From: CAMBRQ01 sp945870325
Lineage (GTDB): Bacteria; Bacillota; Clostridia; Lachnospirales; Lachnospiraceae
Assembly (NCBI RefSeq): GCF_050313795.1
Contig: NZ_JBNPMC010000026.1
Coordinates: 1-52,700, forward strand
DNA: 52,700 nucleotides
Direction of reading: 5' to 3'
Below the pieces are notes generated by a model. It did not search any database. It was not told the DNA's origin and worked only from the letters and a program-made list of their open reading frames with translations. Positions 39,900-48,376 of this stretch are shown piece by piece (within the stretch, counting starts at the first letter, position 1; every line of letters begins with the position of its first letter). The position numbers and the translations under genes are program-made.

Positions 39900-41690
39900 A
39901 TGAATATTTTTAATGTAATTACACTTTTTGGCGGATTGGCCATGTTTTTGTATGGAATGCGTTTGATGGGAGATGGATTAAAAACAAGTTCGTCAGGGAC
40001 GCTTAAAAAGGCAATGGAGAAGGTTACTAATACCCCAATCAAGGCATTTCTTCTAGGACTTGCGATGACTGCGGTCATCTAGTCTTCAACAGCTACTATC
40101 GTTATTACCTCAGGTCTTGTAGGTGCCGGGATTATCTCCCTTGGGCAGTCGCTGGGGGTTGTGATCGGTGCCAATGTTGGTACAACTGTTACTGGACAGA
40201 TCATCAGACTCCTGGATTTGAATTCGTCGGGGGCTTCGATTCTCCAGTTTTTCAAGCCATCAACGCTGGCACCACTGGCTCTGATTATCGGTATTATTGT
40301 AATCATGGGAGTAAAATCCAAAGGTTCAGACAAGGTAGGGCAGATTATCATTGGGTTTGGAATCCTGTTTTCCGGACTTTTGAATATGACGGATGCGGTA
40401 AGCGTGCTGACCGAAAGCGGAATCGTGGAACGTCTTTTCTCGGGTCTGGGGCAGAATCCTTTGATTGCTTATGCTGTTGGAGCGGGAGTTGCGTTTGTGC
40501 TGCAGAGTTCTTCTGCAACGATCGGTATCTTGCAGGCATTTTCTACTTCCGGACAATTGACTTTTGGGGCAATCTATGCGGTTCTGGTTGGTATCTATCT
40601 TGGCGATTGTGTAACGACTGCGATTGTCTGCAACATCGGTGCAAAGCCAGAAGCCAAACGTGTGGGTGTTGTGAATATTCTATTTAACTTAAGCGAGTTT
40701 GCCTTGATTCTGACGGTTGTTACAATGATACATAAAGTCGGGCTTTTGGATAGTATCTGGAATAGTACGATCCACTCAGGCGGAATTGCGAATACGAATA
40801 CGATTTTTAATCTGTCATGTGCGATTCTACTGTTGCCATTGGTGGGAATCTATGAAAAGATCAGTTACAAGATTGTGAAGGACGAGCCTGTTGCCTCCGG
40901 GAAATATGATGAGATGCTGGATGCGCTTAATCCAGTGTTCATCAGTACTCCGGCGCTGGCTTTTGGGCGCTGCTATGAGGTGCTTCTGGTAATGTGCCAG
41001 ATGGCACGGACGAATATTAATCGTGCTTTTGATATGTTTACCAAATATGACCCGGAAGTCATAGGGCAGATAGTAGAAGAAGAGGATTATATGGACCGTA
41101 TGGCGGACCGGGTGAGCAATTATCTGGTTCAGATATCTGCGAAGATTACTTCTTCTTATCATGTTGAGATCATGAATTATTATTATTCTGCAGTCACGGA
41201 GTTTGAACGGCTGGGAGATCATGCTTTGAATATTGCTGAGATTGCGATGGCTATGAAAGAGAATGGCAATGAATTCTCGAAGAATGCGTTGTCAGAACTG
41301 CTTGTACTCCGGGAATTGCTTGATCGGATTCTGGATTATACGAATGAAGCGTTCAGAAAGCAGAATCTGATGGCAGCCAGACATATTGAACCGTTGGAAG
41401 AAGTTGTGGATGATATGGTAAATGCATTGAAGGAGAACCATATAGAACGGCTTCGCGGCGGAGAGTGCGGAGTCGTTAATGGCACGGAATTCTTCAATCT
41501 GCTTTCGGAAGCGGAACGTATCTCCGATGTCTGTTCGAATGTCGGTGTGGCGACGGTTGCAAGAGCAACACCTGAGATCAAGCATCAGGTGCATGATTAT
41601 GTTACGATGCTGCATTCTGGGCGGGATGAAGAATTTAACCGGGATTATCAGGAGGCACATGATCGGTATTTCCGGCTTTTAGAAAACTAG
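39900..41690 (+). pseudogene. Na+/phosphate cotransporter (NptA/PhoU-domain) with in-frame amber
   Basis: A 596-codon gene for a Na/Pi cotransporter: two membrane repeats (LFGGLAMFLYGMRLMGDGLK, GVVIGANVGTTVTGQII, LQSSSATIGILQAF) then a PhoU-like cytoplasmic domain (~340-590, ITSSYHVEIMNYYYSAVTEF). TAG at 40080-40082 replaces the invariant Gln of the first QSS motif: MTAVI-stop-SSTATIVITS. The second repeat keeps LQSSSAT. No restart with a ribosome site lies just after the stop, so function is probably lost. ATG 39900 follows AGGTGG. Apart from the amber the gene is perfect, so the lesion is recent or an error. Confidence 0.88.
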
Positions 41691-41726
41691 ACTGTAATAA
41701 GGCTGCTATGTCAAAGGCGATAACAT

Positions 41727-42004
41727 ATGATAAAAACAATTTTATTTGACCTGGATGAACTCTCCTCCCAATGAATCAGGATGAGTTTGTGAAAGTATAT
41801 TTCGGGCATCTGGCGAGGAAACTTGCACCCCACGGCTATCAACTGGATGAATTGATCGGTGCAATCTGGAAAGGCATCAATGCAATGGTGGAAAATGTAA
41901 AGGGGTGGGCGAAAAATGAAAGAAATTACATGTACGGTTCAATCAGAAGTCGGACTTCACGACGAGTATGCTGTAAACCTGGTCGCGGAGGCCAATCGGT
42001 ATAA
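41727..42004 (+). pseudogene. HAD-family hydrolase remnant, frameshifted
   Basis: ATG 41727 encodes MIKTILFDLD, the HAD motif I start, then goes out of frame. One missing G after GAT (near 41756) would give the expected DLDGTLLPMNQDEF, and the +2 frame continues MNQDEFVKVYFGHLARKLAP, HGYQLDELIGAIWKGINAMV. Similarity ends near 41900, where the sequence runs into an HPr-like remnant, so the gene also has lost its 3' part. Confidence 0.7.
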
Positions 42005-42059
42005 GAGCGACATCTATATAGTGAAAGACGGGAGAAGATTATACTTAACACGCTGCTGA
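41916..42059 (+). pseudogene. HPr-like phosphocarrier remnant
   Basis: A 47-codon frame, MKEITCTVQSEVGLH then AVNLVAEANRYKSDIYIVKD, resembles an HPr-family N-terminus. The residues after the conserved GLH read DEY where ARP is expected, and the C-terminal half is missing. It overlaps the end of the HAD remnant. Probably a degraded PTS-type protein; likeness by eye only. The following stretch to 42234 is AT-rich and holds no gene. Confidence 0.45.
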
Positions 42060-42234
42060 AACTAACGAAGAAGGAATGAACATTTGTCATCTCAATATTT
42101 TTATATTATTGTTGATTATTCTTATTGTTCTGTTGAAGATATCTCATTATAATTATAAATTGTAAATCGGATGAGTCTTTGATAAGACGTTAAGTGAGAA
42201 AGTCAAGAATCAATCATATAAATAGGGGGATAAA

Positions 42235-42951
42235 ATGTTTTGGTGGATCGTTGCATCAGTAGGTGCATTTTTTATAAAGGGCTTATGTGGTTTTGCGAAT
42301 ACGCTTGTATTTACGACAATCCTCAGTTTTGGAAATAGTAATATTAATATCTCGCCTGTGGAATTGCTCTTAGGGTATCCGACTAACGCGATTCTCGCAT
42401 GGAAAGAGCGAGGATCTATTCAGTGGGGCATCTGCCTTCCGCTTGCGATACTCGTGCTTTTTGGGAACATTCCGGGGGTCTTGCTTTTGAAAAATGCAGA
42501 TACCGGGCATATCAAGATTGTTTTCGGTTTTCTTATCATTTTTGTTGGTGTAGAGATGCTGCTGCGGGAAGCGCAGGCAATCAAGATAAAAGAATCGAAG
42601 GTTGTGCTGGGCATTATCGGAATCCTGTCAGGAGTATTATGCGGCTTATATGGAGTAGGAGCGCTGCTGGGGGCATACGTGGGCAGAGTGACTGAGGACA
42701 GCCATGGGTTCAAGGCGAATATCTGCATGGTATTTGTTGTGGAGAATACATTCCGGATTGTATTGTATACGGTTCTGGGAATCATTACGTTTGATGTCCT
42801 GAAGCAGGCTGTGATCTTGATTCCGGCGATGCTGGCAGGATTATACCTGGGAATGGCAAGCAGCAAAGTGCTGGATGAGAAAGTTGTGAAGAAATTAGTG
42901 ATCGTAATGCTGATTCTGTCGGGGGTGGCATTGGTTGTAAATAATCTTTAA
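42235..42951 (+). CDS. TauE/SafE-family permease
   Basis: A 238-residue integral membrane protein with about seven to eight helices and the TauE/SafE pattern: an N-terminal GLCGFANTLVFTTILSFG, LLGYPTNAILAWKERGSIQW, and the repeat-related SGVLCGLYGVGALLGAYVGR. The family exports sulfite, sulfonates or organosulfur anions; the substrate here is unknown. ATG 42235 follows AGGGGG. It is a single-gene unit with its own terminator. Confidence 0.85.
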   Translation: MFWWIVASVGAFFIKGLCGFANTLVFTTILSFGNSNINISPVELLLGYPTNAILAWKERGSIQWGICLPLAILVLFGNIPGVLLLKNADTGHIKIVFGFLIIFVGVEMLLREAQAIKIKESKVVLGIIGILSGVLCGLYGVGALLGAYVGRVTEDSHGFKANICMVFVVENTFRIVLYTVLGIITFDVLKQAVILIPAMLAGLYLGMASSKVLDEKVVKKLVIVMLILSGVALVVNNL

Positions 42952-42952
42952 T

Positions 42953-42987
42953 GGAGGGGTATCATGAGTATAACACCCCTCCTTTTT
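42953..42987. terminator. Terminator after the permease gene
   Basis: GGAGGGGT (42953-42960), 14-nt loop, ACCCCTCC (42975-42982), TTTTT. It faces the convergent fragment at 43014 and could serve both directions. Confidence 0.85.
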
Positions 42988-43013
42988 GAAATATAAAGTA
43001 CTTTTTAAATCCT

Positions 43014-43409
43014 TTATTTCCAGTCTTTATCAATATATTCGATTGCTTCTGCTTCGGATAAAGAGAATTTCATGCAGATTCTGCTGATAGTATCATCTCT
43101 GGAAACTCCGAAATCCTGGCAGGTTTCCGCTAGTACTTGTATACCGCCTTCTTTGATACCCTCTTTGATACCTTCTTTAATGCCCATCTTAATTCCGTCA
43201 CTTTTTCCATCTTCATATATATCTTCTAATGCCTTACACATATCGACCTTCTCCTCTCCGTTATATTTTGTTACAATCCCTCTTAACTGCTTCCTGGAAT
43301 GCAGAAGTTCCCGAATTGCCTGATAAGTTCCGGTATCCAGTTCGCTAAAATATTCCTTGTGATCCTCCAGATATTTCTGCAATGCATCCTTCTCGCCATT
43401 ATAAAACAT
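43014..43409 (-). pseudogene. C-terminal fragment of an Rpn/PD-(D/E)XK transposase-like protein
   Basis: 131 residues resembling the C-terminal part of Rpn-family recombination-promoting nucleases: YLEDHKEYFSELDTGTYQAI, then the repeats GIKMGIKEGIKEGIKEG typical of these proteins, and CQDFGVSRDDTISRICMKF. The N-terminal nuclease core is missing, and the start lies 13 bp from the kinase stop with no spaced ribosome site. It is probably a truncated remnant, perhaps still expressed from the kinase operon. Confidence 0.65.
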
Positions 43410-43422
43410 TCCTTATTCTATT

Positions 43423-44541
43423 TTAGAACGAATTCTTCTCCCATCCCCCATCAATCTTCCGAATCAACTCTTCAAAAGACAGCAGCCCGCTCAAAGTATC
43501 ATAAGCCGTAATGCAGGACGCCCCAGTCCCTGTCGCCAACTGCAGGCACCGGCTTGCAGGATACCCGTCAATGGCCGCTTTTAAGAACGCCGCGATGCTG
43601 GTATCGCCCGCCCCGGTTCCGGACAGAATAAGATCCGGCACATAACTCTTCTCGAAGATATCCAGGTTATCCCAGTCTCCAAATTGTGGATCAATCTGTG
43701 ACATAACCTCAGAACATGCTGTCCTTAAATACATCCCGGAAGCACCGCACTTGATCAATACACATTTCGCGCCCCATTCGATCAGCCTGTCAGCCAAAGG
43801 CTTTACATCTTCCCGGGCATCCAGCATTAATGTAATATCGGCTCCGTTTGCCCGTCTGTTCCACTCATTGTAAAGTGGTCTGTCCATCATATATCCCAGT
43901 TCTTCAATACTTGGGACGAAGAAATCTACATACGGCAGCACATCTCGGATTAATTTTGCCCAGTCACATGCAGCGACCTCAGATCCATCCTCCACAGCAG
44001 CCATATCAAGAGAAGTGGTAAGCCCCAGTTCTTTTACTTTCTTGAATATCCTGATCAGTTCGCTGCCGCCATCCACATACATGCTGCGCATAAGCGGAGG
44101 ATATCCGAAGTGGAAATGTCCTGCCTGTGCGATCAGGTCAAAATCAAGATCCTCATAGCAGAAGGTATCATTCGTCCCCGGATGATGCAGGAAGATGCGG
44201 TCGATTCCCGGAGGGGCGATGACCATTGTATAGGAGGTACTTTCATTCTCGGCATGGATCAGATGCTGAGCGGCCGTCTGCTCCTGAAATGTCCGCTCAA
44301 TAATGCTTCCAAAAGCATCATCGGCAATCTTGCCAAGCAGAATAACTTCGCTTCCGAACTTCTTAAGAGCAAGTCCGGTGTTGGCAACGACACCGCCAAC
44401 ACTGTTGGTAGCATTTCCTACATTCAGAAGTTTTCCTGGCTTTAGCAGAGCGCTGACGCTGTCGGTTCTCTGAGATTCAAAGAACTTAGGCGTGATGTCG
44501 ACACAGAGGTGTCCTGCCACAACAATTTTTTTATTCTTCAT
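43423..44541 (-). CDS. PfkB-family carbohydrate kinase
   Basis: A 372-residue ribokinase-fold kinase. The N-terminal motif NSVGGVVANTGLALKKFG and the catalytic GTGAGDTSIAAFLKA (~325-339, base Asp) are clear. It phosphorylates a sugar or sugar acid. It follows a class II aldolase gene by 53 bp on the same strand, so the pair probably phosphorylates and then splits one substrate, as IolC/IolJ or tagatose-type enzymes do. A DeoR regulator is divergent from the pair. About 40-60 residues longer than typical PfkB kinases. Confidence 0.85.
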   Translation of the reverse strand: MKNKKIVVAGHLCVDITPKFFESQRTDSVSALLKPGKLLNVGNATNSVGGVVANTGLALKKFGSEVILLGKIADDAFGSIIERTFQEQTAAQHLIHAENESTSYTMVIAPPGIDRIFLHHPGTNDTFCYEDLDFDLIAQAGHFHFGYPPLMRSMYVDGGSELIRIFKKVKELGLTTSLDMAAVEDGSEVAACDWAKLIRDVLPYVDFFVPSIEELGYMMDRPLYNEWNRRANGADITLMLDAREDVKPLADRLIEWGAKCVLIKCGASGMYLRTACSEVMSQIDPQFGDWDNLDIFEKSYVPDLILSGTGAGDTSIAAFLKAAIDGYPASRCLQLATGTGASCITAYDTLSGLLSFEELIRKIDGGWEKNSF

Positions 44542-44594
44542 AATATTTCACCTGCTTTTTATTGCGATATTCCCAAGAGGAATCGCATAGAGTA

Positions 44595-45425
44595 TTATTT
44601 TCCGCTGAATACCTTCATGGCAGCCAGTACATCCGCCTTGATCGCTTCGCGTCCCCATACGGCTACGTCATGATAGTAGACGAATTCATTCTCCGCCTTA
44701 AGACACTGCTTTTTAACAGCCTCTCCGCCAGCCTTGGCAGAATAGGTGTAGTAGTTGATCTTGCGTACGCCGCGCCTGATACATTCCCGGAAGTCTTTGT
44801 CGCTTACGCCGGAACCGCCGTGCATAACCACTGGAATTCCGGTTTTCTGCCGGATATCGGAGATTCGGTCAAAGTCCAGTTTTGGTTCTGCGAAATACAG
44901 TCCGTGGATCGTGCCAAAAGAACATGCCAGGGCATTGATGCCCGTCAGTTCTACGAAACTTTTCGCTTCGTCAGGGTTTGTGTACCGGTCTTCATCTGTG
45001 CTTCCGTTGCCGCCCATAGCTCCCAGTTCTGCTTCTGCGGATGCACCGTATCTGGCTGCCATCTCCACAGCGATTCTTGTATTGGCAACATTCTGATCGA
45101 AGTCCAGCATAGAGCCGTCATACATGATGGATGTGAAGCCCATATCCAGGGCTTTCTGCAGGTAATCCAGTTTCTCACCGTGATCCAGATGTACGCAGAC
45201 TGGCACGTTTGCTTTCTCTGCCATCATAACCATGATCGGTCCGATCACATCCAGTGAGATATAAGCCTCATGGAGTTCTACGAATTGGATGATCACCGGC
45301 TGTTTTAGTTCCTCGGCAGCCTCCAATGTAGCCTGGATTCCTTCTAAAGTACATACGTTGAATGCGCCGATTGCCTGTCCGTAACTTTCTGCGTATTCTA
45401 AGACTCTGTTCATTGTTACAAGCAT
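44595..45425 (-). CDS. Class II fructose-bisphosphate-type aldolase
   Basis: A 276-residue zinc aldolase of the FbaA/GatY/IolJ group: AIGAFNVCTLEGIQATLEAA, the metal motif VCVHLDHGEKLDYL (~80-93), AEAELGAMGG, GTIHGLY and VVMHGGSGVSDKDF. The start is ATG at 45425, where GGAGGAACGG precedes it; an upstream in-frame start has no ribosome site. First gene of the aldolase-kinase operon. The substrate is a ketose-1-phosphate or bisphosphate that cannot be named. Confidence 0.9.
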   Translation of the reverse strand: MLVTMNRVLEYAESYGQAIGAFNVCTLEGIQATLEAAEELKQPVIIQFVELHEAYISLDVIGPIMVMMAEKANVPVCVHLDHGEKLDYLQKALDMGFTSIMYDGSMLDFDQNVANTRIAVEMAARYGASAEAELGAMGGNGSTDEDRYTNPDEAKSFVELTGINALACSFGTIHGLYFAEPKLDFDRISDIRQKTGIPVVMHGGSGVSDKDFRECIRRGVRKINYYTYSAKAGGEAVKKQCLKAENEFVYYHDVAVWGREAIKADVLAAMKVFSGK

Positions 45426-45543
45426 ATTCCGTTCCTCCTTGCATATAGACACTATATAAAATATTACATGATAACTGGAGTATAGCATGAAAAAAAGCCG
45501 AAAGAAAGCGTGGCACTTATTTTGAGATTTGGACAGAAAAATG

Positions 45544-45615
45544 TGATTGCAATCATGAAAATGATCATTGGAAATAATCAGTAAAATTGCTTTTTTATAC
45601 CGTCATTGTTATAAT
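45544..45615 (+). promoter_or_regulatory. Promoter and palindromes of the DeoR gene
   Basis: TTGCTT (45587-45592), 17-bp spacer, TATAAT (45610-45615) drive the DeoR gene. Two perfect palindromes precede it, TGATTGCAATCA (45544-45555) and AATGATCATT (45560-45569), within the shared divergent region, and are good operator candidates. Confidence 0.55.
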
Positions 45616-45648
45616 ACATATAACATACCCAGGAAAGAGGCTAAGACT

Positions 45649-46407
45649 ATGACGCCCAAAGAAAGACAAAGAGAGATTCTGAATCATTTAGAAAAAAGAT
45701 TATATATGAGTGTGGAAGAACTGGCAAAGGCAGTCTATGCCAGCGAACCGACAATCCGGCGGGATCTGATCCAGATGGAGAGAGAAGGGCTGATTAAGAA
45801 GAAGCGTGGCGGTGCAGCCTTTATTTCCCAGGAGAAGATTAAACTGCCCTTTGGATTCCGAAGCCATGCGAATATTGATAAGAAGAATTATCTTGCGAGT
45901 CTTGCGGCGGCATATGTAGAAGAAGGAGACTGTATCTTCATGGATGGCAGTAGTACGTGTTATTGTCTTGCGCGCCATCTGGCAGAATATTCGAGTCTGA
46001 GAGTTCTGACCAATGGAATACCAGCTTTGCAGTTGATGGGGAATTATGGCAATATCCTGGCGGACTGTGTCTGTGGGACCTATCATTCGGATAGGGTGAG
46101 TATCTATGGTCATGAGGCATGTGAATATATTGCGAAGCATCATGCAAGGACGTGCTTTATCTCTTGCTGTGGGGTAGACCTTAAGCAGGGTGTGATGGAA
46201 TATCTGCCGGAAGATGCTGCGCTGAAAAGGGCATTCCACGAGCATTCTGATCGAACCATCCTACTGGCAGACAGTTCTAAGATGAACCAGATGTCTTATT
46301 ATGGAGTGATGCCCCTGAAAGAATTGTCAGCGATTGTTACGGACCAGCCTCTGCCGGAAGAGATGAATGAATTCTGTATAGAGCATCAGATAGAGGTAGT
46401 GTATTAA
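45649..46407 (+). CDS. DeoR-family transcriptional regulator
   Basis: A 252-residue repressor: N-terminal DeoR helix-turn-helix (LYMSVEELAKAVYASEPTIR, RDLIQMEREGLIKKKRGGA) and a C-terminal sugar-phosphate-sensing domain (EGDCIFMDGSSTCYCLARHL, SRLR-type linker, TILLADSSKMNQMSYYGV). ATG 45649 follows AGGAAAGAGG. It is divergent from the aldolase-kinase operon across 223 bp and most likely represses it until a phosphorylated sugar binds. Confidence 0.9.
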   Translation: MTPKERQREILNHLEKRLYMSVEELAKAVYASEPTIRRDLIQMEREGLIKKKRGGAAFISQEKIKLPFGFRSHANIDKKNYLASLAAAYVEEGDCIFMDGSSTCYCLARHLAEYSSLRVLTNGIPALQLMGNYGNILADCVCGTYHSDRVSIYGHEACEYIAKHHARTCFISCCGVDLKQGVMEYLPEDAALKRAFHEHSDRTILLADSSKMNQMSYYGVMPLKELSAIVTDQPLPEEMNEFCIEHQIEVVY

Positions 46408-46503
46408 GCGATTTCAAAGTATTTCTATTTTCCTATGCAATATAGCGGCATATTATGATAGAATAGATGTAATTAAGGTTAATTAGAAGGAGTAAATGCA
46501 ATC

Positions 46504-47430
46504 ATGATATATAATGATATACTTGAAGCGGTGGGGAATACTCCGCTGATCCGTCTGAATCATATGACGGATGAGGACAGTGCAGAGATTCTTGTGAAGT
46601 TCGAGGCTGTCAATATCGGCGGCTCTGTGAAGACCCGCGTGGCATACAATATGATCCTGGAAGCCGAGAAGCAGGGGCTGCTGAATGAGGATACGATTAT
46701 CGTAGAGCCGACCAGCGGCAATCAGGGGATCGGTCTTGCGCTTGTCGGGGCTGTGAGAGGTTATAAGACGGTGATCATTATGCCGGATTCGGTAAGTGAG
46801 GAACGGAGGAAATTAGTTCAGAATTATGGGGCGGAAGTAAAACTGATTCATGATGCGGGTGATATTGGAGCGTGTATCAATGAATGTATCCGGACGGCGC
46901 TTCGTATGAAGGAGGAGAATCCGCACGTGTTCGTGCCGCAGCAGTTCGAGAACCCGGCGAATAGCAAGTCGCATTATGAAGGGACCGGCGCAGAGATCAT
47001 CGCTCAGGCGGGAAAGAAGATTGACGGTTTCTGTTCCGGCATTGGTACGGGCGGAACAATCACAGGGATTGGAGAGATTCTGAAAAAACAGAACCCGGAT
47101 GTGGAGATCTGGGCGGTTGAGCCGGAGAATGCAGCGCTTCTGTCCGGCGGTGAAGTGGGGAGCCATATCCAGATGGGAATCGGGGATGGCGTGATCCCGG
47201 CGATTCTGAATCAGGAGATCTATGATGAGGTTGTGATCGTGACGGATGAAGAAGCGCTTGAGACAGCCAGGGAACTGGCAAGATCAGAAGGCATGATGTG
47301 TGGAATTTCCAGTGGCACGAATGTGGCGGCAGCCAGAAGGCTGGCGAAGAAGCTGGGGCGAGGGAAGACAGTGGTTACGGTGCTGCCGGATACTGCGGAG
47401 AGATATTTTTCTACGGCATTATTTGATTAG
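46504..47430 (+). CDS. cysK: Cysteine synthase (O-acetylserine sulfhydrylase)
   Basis: A 308-residue PLP enzyme that makes cysteine from O-acetylserine and sulfide. The PLP-lysine is in IGGSVKTRVAYNMI (~43); substrate loop EPTSGNQGIGLALVG (~68-82); phosphate loop CSGIGTGGTITGIG (~178-191); C-terminal SSGTNVAAARRLA. The residue after the Lys is Thr where most CysK have Asp. GAAGGAG precedes the ATG. It has no functional link to the flanking sugar genes. Confidence 0.93.
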   Translation: MIYNDILEAVGNTPLIRLNHMTDEDSAEILVKFEAVNIGGSVKTRVAYNMILEAEKQGLLNEDTIIVEPTSGNQGIGLALVGAVRGYKTVIIMPDSVSEERRKLVQNYGAEVKLIHDAGDIGACINECIRTALRMKEENPHVFVPQQFENPANSKSHYEGTGAEIIAQAGKKIDGFCSGIGTGGTITGIGEILKKQNPDVEIWAVEPENAALLSGGEVGSHIQMGIGDGVIPAILNQEIYDEVVIVTDEEALETARELARSEGMMCGISSGTNVAAARRLAKKLGRGKTVVTVLPDTAERYFSTALFD

Positions 47431-47480
47431 TGCTGCGTTCTGTGAATGCTGTATTGAAGACGGGATAGAAGGAAGGATAT

Positions 47481-48191
47481 ATGTATCGGTTTGAGAAGAT
47501 GGATAGGAGGCTTCTGGGGTCTCAGGTAGAAGAGGAATTATTCCATTATATTTTGCAGGAGCCGGTGGAAGTCGGGCAGAAGATTCCGAATGAATTCGAA
47601 TTGGCGGAGAAGTTCGGCGTGGGTCGAAGCACGATCCGGGAAGCGGTAAAAGGTCTGGTTTCGAAAGGCGTGCTGGAAGTGCGGCGAGGTTCCGGAACCT
47701 ATGTGATCAGTACCAGCACATTGGAAGATGATCCTTTGGGATTGGGCAGATTCGATGATAAATACAAGTTGGCTTTGGAACTTTGTGAAGTGCGTCTGAT
47801 GCTGGAACCGGAGATTGCATCTATGGCAAGTGAAAACGCTGCGCAAGAGGATCTTGAGCAGTTGAAGAGCCTGTGTGATGAGGTGGAACAATTATATCTT
47901 ACGGGGAAAAATCACATAAAAAAAGATGTGGAATTCCATACATGCATTGCGAAATGCAGCCAGAACAGGGTAGTGGAGATATTGATTCCTGTCATTAACT
48001 CAGCGGTTGTGACATTCGCGAATCTTACACACAGAATACTGATGAAAGAGACGATAGAGACGCATCGTGCAATTACGGATGCAATTTTAAATAAGGACCC
48101 GATGGGGGCGAAGTGCGCGATGATTATGCACTTGACTTATAATCGTCAGATGATTATGAGGATGATGGAGGAACACGAGGAATCGAATTAG
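47481..48191 (+). CDS. FadR/GntR-family regulator of the sugar-acid genes
   Basis: A 236-residue FadR-subfamily GntR regulator: an N-terminal winged helix (VGQKIPNEFELAEKFGVGRS, TIREAVKGLVSKGVLEVRRG) and a C-terminal helical FCD domain with metal-binding-type residues (DVEFHTCIAKCSQNR, THRAITDAIL). AAGGATAT precedes ATG 47481. It lies directly upstream of a GntP transporter and a sugar-acid dehydratase, whose promoter carries two similar palindromes, so it is the probable local regulator. Confidence 0.9.
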   Translation: MYRFEKMDRRLLGSQVEEELFHYILQEPVEVGQKIPNEFELAEKFGVGRSTIREAVKGLVSKGVLEVRRGSGTYVISTSTLEDDPLGLGRFDDKYKLALELCEVRLMLEPEIASMASENAAQEDLEQLKSLCDEVEQLYLTGKNHIKKDVEFHTCIAKCSQNRVVEILIPVINSAVVTFANLTHRILMKETIETHRAITDAILNKDPMGAKCAMIMHLTYNRQMIMRMMEEHEESN

Positions 48192-48202
48192 ACAAAACGC
48201 AC

Positions 48203-48243
48203 AAAAACGGTGGGCATATCTGAGAGTATCCCACTGTTTTTTT
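48203..48243 (+). terminator. Terminator after the GntR gene
   Basis: AAAAACGGTGGG (48203-48214) pairs with CCCACTGTTTTT (48230-48241) with one G-T pair, and a T-run follows. Confidence 0.85.
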
Positions 48244-48271
48244 ATGCGAAAAGTAGAAAAAATAAAAGCAA

Positions 48272-48340
48272 ACATCAGATGTATTGACAAAATTAACTGA
48301 AAAAAGTAGTAAAAGCAACAAGACATAAGACGTCAGATGT
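48272..48340 (+). promoter_or_regulatory. gntP promoter flanked by paired operators
   Basis: TTGACA (48284-48289), 17-bp spacer, TAGTAA (48307-48312). ACATCAGATGT (48272-48282, perfect palindrome around a central A) lies just before the -35, and ACGTCAGATGT (48330-48340) just after the likely transcription start. The pair is well placed for the GntR-type regulator encoded upstream. Confidence 0.6.
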
Positions 48341-48376
48341 TAAAAAGTAATGTAAATGTAGAAGGAGGAAAAACAA

